Assembly: GCA_000827265.1 (NCBI GenBank)
Contig: KN834751.1
Location: 378,113-442,112, forward strand
Origin: Collybiopsis luxurians FD-317 M1
Taxonomy: Eukaryota; Basidiomycota; Agaricomycetes; Agaricales; Omphalotaceae
Direction of reading: 5' to 3'
Length of the DNA: 64,000 nt
Shown here piece after piece: positions 26,486 through 42,756 of the stretch (position 1 is its first letter; the number at the start of each line of letters is the position of its first letter). Made by a program: the position numbers and the translations under genes. The notes below the pieces were generated by a model. The model was not told the origin of the DNA. It worked only from the letters and a program-made list of their open reading frames with translations, and did not search any database.

Positions 26486-28202
26486 TCAGCCCTTCATCAT
26501 CTTCACCCACCGGTCAACGCTCTCCTTTTCAGCCTCTATTTTGTGCACTGCACGAAGATGCCTCCTCAAATCATAACCGCGACGGAATACAAACTCGCAA
26601 TTCGGCCCCACTGATTCAGTCCCTGCCACGTCGGAGACAAACTCACTAGTGGGGTTTTTGCTCCTCGTATCCTCGTCCTCATCCGTAGTAACAACGTCGA
26701 CAAATTTGATTTTGTGAGTATGAAGTTGTGGAAAAGGACAACGTATAGCTTTGGCTTCGCTTAAAAGCTCCTTGGCGCGAGCGGAATAACTGGCACCAGT
26801 TATAGACGCAATGTCCATTGACAAGGTCGTTTTTAGAGCTGGAGCATCAGACTCGGACTCAGAACCAGAGCCTTCGCCGGAGCAAGAGTCCGTTGGTGCT
26901 TCAGTACCTTCATTGTCAGACTGTTTGGAATGCGCTCTGGCGAAGTGTCGTTGAAGGAGATGCTTATATCCAAAAGACGCGCCACAGTCGTCGTGAGTAC
27001 AGACAAAGTCTCTTCTGCCCAGATGCGTGACCTTGTGGTGAACAGTGAGAGCCTTGTTCTGAGAGGAGTCAGCAAGCCTGTCTTCGTGAAAATCGTCATG
27101 AAACCCACAGATTTGAAATCCTTCCCGCAACTTTCGACTGGACATTTCCAGTCACGACCGTATTCCCCACCCCTCCGGCGCTTTTTGGGTGGTTCGCCTT
27201 CTTCGTCTGTCTGAGCCAGGATAGCATTCAACTGAGCTTCTTCATCACGTTCTGCATGAAGCTTTAGGTGTGCGCGAAGATTGCCCGCAGTAGAAAAGAC
27301 CCGGCCGTTGCACGATGGATGCGTGCATGTAGGAGGATGAGCGGTGCGAGTATGTTGCTGTAGCGCCGACCAAGTGGGATAAAAGACAATTGACCGTTCA
27401 AGGGTGGGTAGGCAGTTGACGTGAACGCAGGTGTAACGCTTTTCTACGAAACGTAAGAAGGATCCTTTCAATAGGGTACAAGTTCTTACCGTTGTGGGTG
27501 CGCGCATGCGTACGTAGCTTTTGGTTGGTTTCAAAAGATTTTGTGCACCCTGTATACGTGCATCTATAAGGTTTTGTGCCAGCAGGAGCGTGCACAGTAG
27601 CAAGATGAGTTCGTAGCTGATGGTGTTTTGCAAAGAATTCATCGCAGTCGGGTTCAGCACACTGGAAAGTGTACTGAGAAACAATCTTGGTATCTCAACC
27701 AAAGAATCGCTTACAGAAAATGGTAATAATCCGTTATGCCAGTCGACATGACGGCGAAGGTGTTGTCGAGTCCAGAAGCGTTTGTGACAGTTTGGAAGTG
27801 TACAAGCGAGTGATTTATCGGAAGCAGGAAGGTGGCTACGCGCATGGGCCTGTAGATGGCTCTCTCTAAAATATGATTTCTGGCAAGTACTGCAAACAAA
27901 TGGACGCTGGGGATATTTAGTGAGCTGAAAATTGGTCTTGGATGTAGACCTACTTCTCCTGTATGCGAACGAGTATGTTCTACTAGACGCGAAGGCTTTG
28001 TATATGCCTTTTCACAACCAGCAAAGGTGCATTGGTACCGTTTCTTGGTGTTTCCGCTGGTCAATTTTCCGTTAATAATGATTGGTTTCTTGCTGGGTAA
28101 TTCTATTGCTGGCTCCGGGCTGGAATTGAGATGCAGAACATAGCTGGATGATGCTGATACTGATGCCCTGCGTTTGCCGAGCACAGACACCGTAGCCAAC
28201 AT
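26486..28202 (-). CDS. transcription factor IIIA
   Basis: Predicted 506-aa C2H2 zinc-finger protein from exons 28202-27954, 27906-27715, 27661-27490, 27443-27109 and 27058-26486; all phases close. Nine recognisable fingers follow one another, starting YQCTFAGCEKAYTKPSRLVEH, FVCSTCQKSYFRESHLQAH and LACTLPNCHKRFWTRQHLRRH. A tenth degenerate finger at the C-terminus (FVFRRGYDLRRHLRAVH) is typical of fungal TFIIIA. The sixth finger has an enlarged loop between its Cys and His pairs, and an acidic Ser-rich spacer separates fingers nine and ten. TFIIIA binds the internal control region of 5S rRNA genes and recruits TFIIIC and TFIIIB. The start MLATVSVLGKRRAS lies about 106 bp from the divergent flippase start. 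Acceptor choice at 27662 was made to give the FSCAEPDC finger. Confidence 0.9.
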
Positions 28203-28308
28203 CGAAGAGCAGTGTCTGGTCGGCGTGCGGCTCCAATTATGGAAAGTTTCAAGTTTCCCACAGCCTAAATTATACACTCTAACTCGAACGTCGTCGACGT
28301 CCGCGACA
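28203..28308. promoter_or_regulatory. compact divergent promoter TFIIIA / flippase
   Basis: Only 106 nt separate the two divergent start codons. Both 5' leaders and any core promoters must overlap. No TATA box is evident. Confidence 0.55.
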
Positions 28309-31300
28309 ATGAGCGACGATTTCTTACGGCTAGTCTCGCAGGCGAATCCAGCTTCAAGACAATATCAGCCAGCAAACAGCAATGGCTATCCACCCTCAAC
28401 GACGCCTTATGTCGATTCATCCAATCCGCAGCTACTCGACCCCTTCTTCGACGATGATGATGAAATGCCCGATTCTGCCTTTGGAAGGCCGATACCAATG
28501 CAATCTCAGGAAAGTGGTTTACCTTTGGCTCGTTCAGCTGCACCACCGGCAGGTATATCCAAATCCAGTCTCGGTGACGGTGTCCCGCAAGGCTGGAACT
28601 TTGACGACGACGACCTCCAGGCTCCAAATCAGCAACGACCTTTTCAAGGCTCTCGTTCCTTTCCTGGAACCAGCTCATCTGAAAAGCCCAAATCAAAAGC
28701 ACCAAGGAAACGAACTTGGAGATGGCCATGGCAGAAGGAAAGGGTGCTCGAGGGCGAGCGGGTTATAGCTCTCAATAATAGACCTGCAAATGTCGAATTT
28801 GTGTCAAACTATGTCTCTACGAGCAAGTACAATATGCTAACTTTTGTCCCCAAGTTCTTGACCGGTTTGTGCGTTAGCACTTGCCATTGACTTGAACTGA
28901 ATTCGTCTACAGAACAATTCTCCAAATACGCCAATCTTTTCTTCCTTTTCACCGCTTGTATACAACAGATACCCGATGTTTCACCAACTAATCAGTACAC
29001 TACGATTGCTCCGCTGGCGGTAGTCCTATTGGTTTCCGCATTCAAGGAGATGCAGGAGGATCTGGTGTGTGCCAAGCTTATCCCCTGGACTTTGGCTTAC
29101 ATATTCTGAAGAAACGACACCAATCAGATTCCGAGCTGAACGCTCGGATAGCCAAAGTTCTCAACTCCCAAGGCTCCTTTGATGAATGCAAGTGGAAGGA
29201 CATAGCGGTTGGCGACGTAGTCAGGCTAGAAAGCAATGAATTCATCCCAGCTGATATGGTCTTGCTGAGCTCGAGTGAACCTGAGGGTTTATGTTATATT
29301 GAAACCTCCAATCTAGACGGGTTAGATAGGGCGCTACTATGTCTGTTACTCATACTAACCTTTCCGTTAGTGAAACCAATCTCAAAATCAAGGAGGCCTC
29401 TCCCCAAACCTCCCCAATGACCTCCCCCAACATGGTTACGTCCTTACGTGGCTCCCTGCGCTCCGAACAACCCAACAATTCTCTCTACACATTCGAAGCA
29501 ACCCTTGATCTTATCACAAGTATGGGCTCACCGAAACAGGTGCCACTGGGTCCAGATCAGATGCTACTCCGTGGGGCTCAGATTCGGAACACCCCTTGGC
29601 TTTATGGTCTTGTCGTGTATACTGGCCACGAAACGAAGCTGATGCGGAATGCTACGTGAGTGTGCAGAATGTGTAATAATAATTGTCCCTGAACGTGGTC
29701 TATAGTGCCGCTCCAATAAAACGTACCGCCGTTGAGAGACAAGTTAATGTGCAGATCGTGTATCTGTTCATTCTTCTCCTCCTTCTGTCCATCGGCAGCA
29801 CAGTTGGAAGTAGTATCCGGACTTGGTTCTTTTCCAGTGCCCAATGGTATTTGTTTGAGACTACTTCATTAAGTGCCAGAGGTTCGCCTATTTTTATTTT
29901 AAGACACTCTACGTATAGTACTGACCTCACTCTTCTTATAGCCAAAAATTTCATCGAAGGTACATCGATTGCCTTTCGTATTCTTTTCCAGGTACTGATC
30001 ACTCTTCGCTAGACATTCTTACGTTCATCATCCTCTACAACAATCTCATACCCATTTCGTTGATTGTCACCATGGAAGTAGTCAAGTTTCAGCAGGCTCA
30101 GCTCATCAATTCCGATCTTGACATGTATTATGCTCGCACCGACACTCCCGCCCTATGTCGAACATCCTCTCTTGTGGAAGAGCTGGGCCAGATTGAATAT
30201 GTCTTTAGTGACAAGACCGGCACCCTGACACGAAACGAAATGGAATTTCGCATGTGTAGCATCGCAGGTGTTGCGTATGCCGATGTTGTTGATGAAAACC
30301 GGAGAGAGGATGGTGATGCAAACGATTCTGGGGATGTTTGGAAGACTTTTGCAGAGATGAAAGCAATACTGGAGCAGAATGTCAATCCCTTTTTGGATCC
30401 TTCTGCTTCAGGTTCGACTCTGTCTGCTGCAGATAGGGAAAGGGAAGTTATTCAAGAGTTTTTGACATTGTTGGCCGTCTGTCACACCGTGATTCCCGAG
30501 GAAAAGGACGGAAAGCTGCATTTCCAAGCCAGTAGTCCTGATGAAGCGGCGTTGGTCGCGGGAGCCGAATCGCTGGGATACCAGTTTCACGTATATTTTT
30601 TTTTTTCACTCGTGTGAACTTGATACTAATTACTCCTCGCAGGTTCGGAAACCGAAATCGGTATTTGTCAACATTCAGGATCAGCCGCATGAGTTCCAGA
30701 TCCTCAATGTCTGCGAGTTCAACTCTACGCGGAAAAGGATGTCAACGATTGTCCGGATGCCTGATGGCAAGATCAAGTTGTTCACCAAAGGGGCTGACAC
30801 AGTCATTTTGGAGCGTCTGAGCAAAAATCAGCCCTATACTGAAAAGACGCTGGCACATCTTGAAGTAATTTCTCTGCATCCTATACAGTACCTTCTATTG
30901 ATTATCTGAGCAGGATTACGCAACAGAAGGTCTTCGAACGCTGTGCCTTGCCTCCCGAGACATTCCTGAACAGGAATACCTGCAATGGTCCGCCATCTAC
31001 GACCAGGCAGCGGCAACTATCAATGGACGCGGTGAAGCTCTAGATCAAGCGGCTGAGCTGATTGAAAAAGACCTATTCCTCCTCGGTGCTACAGCGATCG
31101 AGGACAAGCTCCAGGAGGGTGTTCCGGACACCATCCATACATTACAACAGGCCGGTATCAAGGTGAATTACGTTAGGATTGAACGTATAACTGGACACTG
31201 ATGTCGCCGGTTGCAGGTCTGGGTTCTTACTGGCGATCGGCAAGAAACAGCTATCAATATCGGCATGTCCTGTAGGTTAATTTCGGAATCGATGAATCTC

Positions 31301-33245
31301 GTAAGCGTTATTCTTCCCGAAAGCTGTATCTATCATTGTCGTTGACTGCCTCATTTGCGTCTCTAGGTAATAGTCAACGAGGAAACGGCCCATGATACGG
31401 AAGACTTTTTATCTAAGCGTCTAGCTGCTATTAAGAACCAACGGAGTACTGGAGAATTAGAGCTTGAAGATCTAGCTCTTGTCATTGGTGAGTTGCCTTC
31501 GTCTTCTTGTATTCTTTGACTCTGGAGATCAAACCGGTGGATTCACATTTAGATGGAAAAAGTTTGACTTTTGCTCTTGAGAAGCCGATCTCGAAAGTGT
31601 TCCTGGAACTTGCAATCATGTGCAAGGCTGTTATTTGCTGTCGTGTCTCCCCATTGCAAAAAGCTCTGGTCGTCAAACTTGTGAAGAAGAATCAGAAAGC
31701 AATCCTGTTAGCTATTGGCGATGGCGCCAACGACGTCAGTATGATTCAGGCTGCACATGTCGGAGTTGGTATCTCTGGTGTTGAGGTTCGTCAACGTTTC
31801 CATGATCCGTGTTCTTTAGTTTGATTTTAATCTCGTTTACAGGGTTTACAAGCTGCGCGGTCTGCCGATGTTGCAATCTCACAATTCAGATATTTGAAGA
31901 AACTGTTACTAGTTCATGGTTCATGGAGCTACCGAAGGCTTTCAAAGCTGATTTTATGTGGGTCATCTTGTTCAACTTTGCTAGCAGGAATACTGATCCA
32001 TGGACAGATTCTTTTTACAAGAATATCACTTTGTATATGACTCAGTTTTGGGTAAGTTATACATAGCTGTCTCGATCTGATGCCCTTGTTGATCGTTGGT
32101 TCTTCATACACAGTTTTCGTTCTTCAACAACTTCTCCGGTCAGATTGCTTACGAGTCCTGGACCCTATCACTATACAATGTTGTGTTTACGGTGTTACCT
32201 CCACTGGTTATCGGTATCTTTGACCAGTTTGTCTCGGCGCGAATCCTGGACAGATACCCGCAGTTGTATATTCTTGGTCAAAAGAATGAGTTCTTCACGA
32301 GTAGGGCATTTTGGATGTGGGTCATTAATGCACTGTATCATTCTGTCGTGAGTACTCCTTCGCTTTTGGAGACTCAGGCAGCTCAGGTTTTTGGTTCAAG
32401 ATTCTGTTTGGATTCTCTGTTATTTTATGGTGGGGTGATATCAAACAGGCTTCTGGGTTCGATACTGGACATTGGTTCTGGGGTACCACGCTGTATCTCG
32501 CGGTACTTTTAACGGTTCTGGGGAAAGCCGCTCTTATCTCGGAGTATGTCGTTCATTTTTTTTTCGTGCAATAACGTTCTCATGAGTTTGTTGCAGTATC
32601 TGGACAAAGTATACCGTTGCAGGTAAATTTTCATATGTTTGCATGTATGAACTGCTTACCATACCTGATTGTAGCAATTCCTGGCTCATTTGCATTCACC
32701 ATGGTTTTCTTGCCCATATACGCAGTGGTCGCGCCCGCAATAGGATTTTCTAGGGAGTATCAAAACATCGTTCCTCGTCTGTGGACAGACGCTGTTTTTT
32801 ATTTCGTGCTTCTCCTCATACCAATATTCTGTCTCAGTCGCGATTTTGCCTGGAAATAGTATGTCCTCGGATGTTCATTCCTGGTCTTTATGCTTTACTC
32901 AATGCTCTCATGGTATCTAGTTACAGGCGAACGTACATGCCTTCCTCTTACCACATCGCTCAGGAGTTACAAAAATACAACATTCCAGATTATCGACCGC
33001 GGCAGGAACAGTACGTATTGCTACCTACATTGTCTATCGATGCGACTAATCGTCGGCCTTTTTTTTTTTTTTTCCTTTGTATGTAAAGATTCCAGAAAGC
33101 GATCAAAAAGGTGCGCGCGGTTCAGCGTATGCGGCGCAACCGTGGATTTGCGTTCAGTCAGACGGAGAATGGCAAACAAGATCAGACCAAGCTTATTCGG
33201 GCGTACGATACATCAAAGTCGGATGCCAAACCTTCAGGCTACTAG
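28309..33245 (+). CDS. DRS2: P4-type aminophospholipid flippase (Drs2 family)
   Basis: Predicted 1291-aa P-type ATPase that moves phosphatidylserine/ethanolamine to the cytosolic leaflet of Golgi/endosome membranes. Twenty exons: 28309-28864, 28913-29064, 29112-29320, 29371-29655, 29706-29881, 29942-29959, 30013-30590, 30643-30864, 30914-31162, 31217-31300, 31367-31487, 31553-31785, 31843-31957, 32008-32051, 32114-32347, 32401-32543, 32597-32622, 32675-32858, 32921-33010 and 33089-33245. The phase closes across all 19 introns, and exons 6 and 17 are 18 and 26 nt. Landmarks: [15 protein letters not shown] in TM1, the P4 motif [13 protein letters not shown], phosphorylation site DKTGTLT (Asp near 531), [12 protein letters not shown] and [11 protein letters not shown]. 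The acidic, Pro-rich N-terminus and basic C-terminal tail ([15 protein letters not shown]) match Drs2 regulatory regions. The Drs2 rather than Dnf assignment rests on the TM1 QQ motif and tail. Confidence 0.95.
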
Positions 33246-34426
33246 AGTGGCCTCTGGCCACTTTGCTGTTACATTATTTGCTTCTGCTACATGGCACTGC
33301 ATTGCATCGGAGAGGAACAATTGTATTTTGTTTGCTTTAGCTGTACATAACTTTACATCTTCGCTGTCATCTTATTCAATCTTTCTTGTTCTCTCCTCTC
33401 TCGAAATATGTCATGGCCGCAACGGCTGAAGAGCGCGCAGCTAAGTATATAGTCTGGCGTGTTGATCTATGCGTATAACCGGGTTTGTCGGAAATAGATG
33501 ACGCATGCCATCCCCTGAAAATGGCATCCATGACTTTGGAGAGTAGTAAGTGGCAACCATGGGGTGGTAAGCAAGGGAACAAGTGAATTATGTGCTTTGA
33601 TATTGACATGGTTATGCGCAGTGCGTCTAATATCTTTCTGCTTCTGGACAGACGAAGGGACTGCTCGGTGCCTCCTTGCAGCCGCCATACATGTAACATA
33701 CCTTTCATTTCGAAACGTGAAAGCTACTGCAAGTATTGCACATGTCGATAATGACATATTGATAAAGCGGTAGAGAGATAAGGTCTCTATGGGCCAGGGG
33801 AGCAATACGCGCTGATGCACGTTGATTATTGACGATTTGAACTATGTCCGTCCAGCCTCGTCCAGCCCAAATCGAGGAGTACCGAGGCTACGGCGAGACA
33901 CGTCGCGAACGGCAAGGATAACCCGAAAGTGTATATAAAGATCCGCAGTGTCTACCATTTAAAGCACAACATTGACCATACTGCAAGGCAGTGTGTATGT
34001 GATGGAAAGAAAAAGAAAAAGAGCAAGGTCTTTGTGGGTGTTTGAGAAAAAGACAAATACTTGTTAAAGAATTAAGGAATATAGCGTATACAAGAAGAGA
34101 AAGAGAACAAAAAGAAACGAGGCAAAGACCATAAGTTAAACAACTTGGACCAGATCAAAAGGGAGTGTGTGAATTGTTGGCAGATGGGGCATGCCAAACT
34201 GGCCTTCTCGTCCTTGGCAACGCCCAATCAGTATATATTTCAGGTTGCCTCTTTCTCTGACGAACTCTCTCTCCCCTCGCCTCCCGGGACTGGATCTCAT
34301 TCTTCCTTTCTTTCTCTTCTCGTACTTTTTTCATTTAATTCTCGTTAATTACTATCACTCTTTTTATTCCAACAACTCCCAAGGCAATTCTATCCGCGAC
34401 CGGCTCGCTCTTTCCCATTAACCATC
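33246..34426. other. intergenic region upstream of noxR
   Basis: About 1.2 kb with no supported gene on either strand. It contains a TATATAAA motif, a purine-rich tract (about 33990-34125) and a pyrimidine-rich leader just before the noxR start codon. Confidence 0.45.
33932..33939 (+). promoter_or_regulatory. candidate TATA box, distal noxR promoter
   Basis: TATATAAA about 490 nt before the noxR ATG. If used, it would give a long leader through the purine tract or a separate non-coding transcript. A pyrimidine-rich start region near 34310-34420 is the alternative promoter. Confidence 0.35.
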
Positions 34427-36486
34427 ATGTCTCTCAAGGCCGAACTCGAAACATGGGCTGCTGCGCTCAAGGCGTACGATGAGGAAGACTTTGAAAAGTC
34501 TCTTGACCTCTTCTCTGTATGTCTGTCATTCTCTCATTCCGGTAATTTACTGATGGGAAGGCTGACAGCGCATTGCCGACTCGTCCAAAATTCTGACGAA
34601 CATGGGCTTGATCTATGCGACGCTGGGCGAACATGAAGCTGCTGTGGAAAAGTTTATCGAGGCGACGGGTCTGGACAATTACCTGGCTGTTGCGTAAGTA
34701 TCTGCCGTATCGCTAGCGGAACCAAAATTTTTCATTCTTGATCTCTACAGTTACTTCCAATGCGGAGTCTCTAATTTCTTGCTCGCTCGGTACGATCTTG
34801 CATTCAAAGACTTTGAGGAGGCGCTACTTTACTTGAGAGGGAACCAAGCAATGTAGGTCCTCGTCTCCTGTGCAGTACCCGCCACTCGACTAATTGATGG
34901 TTACCAGAAACTATGAACAACTCGGACTCAAGTTCAGACTATTTTCAGCAGAGGTGTTATTCAATAAAGGATTATCCCAGATTTACATGGGTCGTGTAGA
35001 GGAAGGATTGGTAGATATGCAAGAGGCAAAGAAAGACAAGGCTACTGATGAACATAATGTCATTGACGATGCTATCGCTGACCGTGGCGAGGGATATACG
35101 GTGTTCAGTATTGTACGCCATTAGATCTTTTTGCGATTGTCCTATCGCTGACTGTCTCATAGCCCGTAGGCGTTCTCTACCGACCCTCAGAGAAAAAGCT
35201 CAAGAACGCTGTCAGCAAAAACTACATGGGCAAAGCTGTACGCTCCCACATTTCATTGTTCTAGATTGTTCGGACTGACGAACTTGTACAGGTTTTGATT
35301 GCTGCCTCCGACTCGAGAGATGCATTCACTGGTTTCACGGGATCAACCAATCTCAAGCAGGGTATCACCCCCTCTGGTGTGTACGTCGAAACACCCAAGA
35401 CTGATTTAGGTAGGAGTGCTACTGCTCCAGCACCTACTGTACCGAGTGCGTTTGTTCGGCAAGATTCAAATGGCATTCGGCTAATTCCTTTCCTTTTCAG
35501 AACTTGACACTGAGATAGGGCGTGCACCCACCCTCGGTCGTGCCAATACCACCCTTAATGTTCCTGTCAACGCTCGCGAACGAATCGCTGGTGGCGGAAG
35601 CTCCGACCTAGACTCAGCACCTGCCATCAGTCGCAGTAACACTAGTATCAGTCCAACCAAAGTTAGTCCTGCCGGTGGCATTGGAGGTCCCGTTCGTGGA
35701 CTGAGTGTGAGGAAACCAGGAGGCCCAGGAGGTGCTGCTGCTGCTCCTCCGCCACCTATCAAAGGTTTTTTGAAATCTCAATTGCTTTTTCAGGTTGCCT
35801 GATGCCTTTTTCACAGATGACAACCGTCTCACAGAATTCTATGACGACTATCTCGACAGTTACGGCAGTGAGCCTCCACCACCTTTGCCAGGTGTCGCCA
35901 GTGCAGGTGCCGGGCCTCCTGATCGTATCGCTGCTTGGGCAAGGTCGAACGCAAATCCCAACAACCTTCCTCCGGTTGCGAGATCAGGCTCTCGCAGCGC
36001 TCCCGCCAGCAACTATGCACCAAGCTCCTTTGGTGGGGCAAGTGTGAGGAGAAGAGTGACGAGACGGAACACCGCGCGTACGGCGGCCAGCAGCCGCGTA
36101 CAGAGTTCATACGAGGAAGAGGAAGAGGGGTATGCAAGTGGCGATTACGAAGATGGACCGTTCGAGCTGATGAAGATTCGGGTGAAGGTCAGTACTCTCT
36201 ATTGCTCTAGACCTACTGTTCTCAACCTCGTTTTCAGCTACATTACAAAGATGATGTCCGTGGAATGGCGTTAACTCCCGAAACACCATTTGAAGAATTC
36301 ATGGAGAAGGTTACGAGCAAATTCGGCAAGGGTTTCGGCGGCCTCTCACTCAAGTTCAAAGACGAGGACGGTGGTAAAGTCACTCTACAAGATGAGTCTG
36401 ACTATGACCTTGCCATCGAAACCGCACGAGAAAGTTCGAAAGGCAAACCAGAAGGAAAGCTGGAAATCTGGTGCATGGACAACTAG
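34427..36486 (+). CDS. noxR: NADPH oxidase regulator NoxR (p67phox-like)
   Basis: Predicted 544 aa from exons 34427-34516, 34569-34693, 34751-34852, 34908-35112, 35163-35237, 35292-35445, 35501-35764, 35817-36187 and 36238-36486; all phases close. Four TPR-like helical pairs fill the first ~180 residues (SLKAELETWAAALKAYDEED, LTNMGLIYATLGEHEAAVEK, FQCGVSNFLLARYDLAFKDF, EVLFNKGLSQIYMGRVEEGL). A VLYRP segment follows, where the p67phox activation region lies. A Pro/Ser-rich middle comes next, and a C-terminal PB1 domain starts LMKIRVKLHYKDDVRGM, with the OPCA-type acidic segment FKDEDGGKVTLQDESDYDLA. NoxR binds Rac and activates NoxA/NoxB, controlling superoxide production, hyphal fusion and fruiting in filamentous fungi. 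No SH3 domain is present, as expected for the fungal form. Confidence 0.95.
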
Positions 36487-36990
36487 AGTGCGCCCTTTCT
36501 CTGTGTCCTTTACGTCCACGACCTCCGTCATGACACGACATGCTTCGTCTTTTTTTTCGGGTTTCTCGGCAGTGTTTGTCTGTGTTATATTTTGCCTTGC
36601 TTTTATCTATCTGTGTCTACACATACCCTCCTCACTCATATCAGACCGGGTAGGTCATCACCATGGTGCAGGTTGGTCTACTCGGTTTTTCTTGCTAATC
36701 CTACATACTTCCGACGTTCGTACGTGGAAGACCTACACACACATCTTTATTGTATGCACTTTTACCTCCTAGCTGTTCTGCTCTTCCGTCTTGTTTCAAT
36801 TTTTTTCTGCTCTCGGATCTGTACATGAATGTATACATACCATCATAATCAGTGCAACACACTATTATGTTAGAATCTAGAACAAGATACACGGTGGTTC
36901 TGCTTTCTAGTACTGCCACTGCCATTGCCGTCAACGTTTGGGCGCCGGCCCGTGGCAATCTGGGCGCCTAAAACTTCTTCAATAACTTCC
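36487..36990. other. intergenic between noxR and PRP16
   Basis: About 500 nt, T-rich in its first half (noxR 3' UTR). The rest serves as the PRP16 promoter. Nothing else is recognised. Confidence 0.4.
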
Positions 36991-41855
<4,865 letters not shown>

Positions 41856-42756
41856 CATCGTGATACGCTCTTTATGTACTATTAGCTGTTGTAGAGGGTC
41901 AGAATAATCAGGATCTATTAGTATTCTTCAGGTTGATGCATCGCTTCGCCGAATTTAAGCTCAGTCTACCTGGCCTCGATCGGCAGTGGCTGTAGCATTG
42001 TCATCTAGTCAACTGGTAACTAGATCCTAATGGACCTGGCCCAGTAAACGCTCAGGAAGAGCTTGTGGAACTGGGGGGTGGTTCATTCATATCATTCTAC
42101 ACATCGTATGCATCGTTCAATATGCATAAACGATTTTGTGGGAGATGGGAGGTCCGGTACCAGGATCCAAGAGGGCGATGAGCAAATCGGAGTAGCCCAG
42201 CCCGCCAAAGGATCTCTCTAGGGTTGACTATAATGGTCATAGATAGCATCCTTGCCTTTGATGACTACAGCTTCCACAAGACAAAGGACTGGGCCGTAAG
42301 TAACCCAGACATATTTCGGCAAGTCTATCCGATCTGCGACAGTTGCGTTGGGATCTTGGGCCTACCTGCTCGTATTCAAGGCAAAAAGGCAAATAAAACG
42401 GAAAGCAAAATACTAACACGAGTAATACCTCTTCGAATCTAGGAGCTTTTACAATTACCATCCGCTGCTTCTCGAACTCCCTGTGGTGGGCAAATGACCA
42501 GATGTTCGAAATCTTCCACCAGGCAAGAATACAGCAGTAAAGAGAGTCGGATTATCGTCATTCACGTCGACTTTAAGTATATGGCCAATGTGCAGACAGA
42601 GACACAGCTTATTTTTGCAGAGAACTCACAACTTATTCTACGGTGCGTGTCGAAGTGAAAGTCTACAGATAAGCGCCGGCGTGACCTGTCGCGTTTCAGT
42701 CACCTTACTTGTGACAGTGACACGAATACCTTCTTGTTGACCGCCGCGAACAACTT
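41856..42756. other. intergenic upstream of POL2
   Basis: About 900 nt without a supported gene. It is the PRP16 3' region plus the polymerase epsilon promoter. No TATA box close to the ATG; GC-rich motifs such as GTCGCGTTTC occur near 42690. Confidence 0.4.

Noticed and set aside
27674..27714. 41-nt intron in TFIIIA ending at CTCAG
   Set aside because: Also in frame, but the acceptor 12 nt further gives a normal 53-nt intron and a better finger start (FSCAEPDC).
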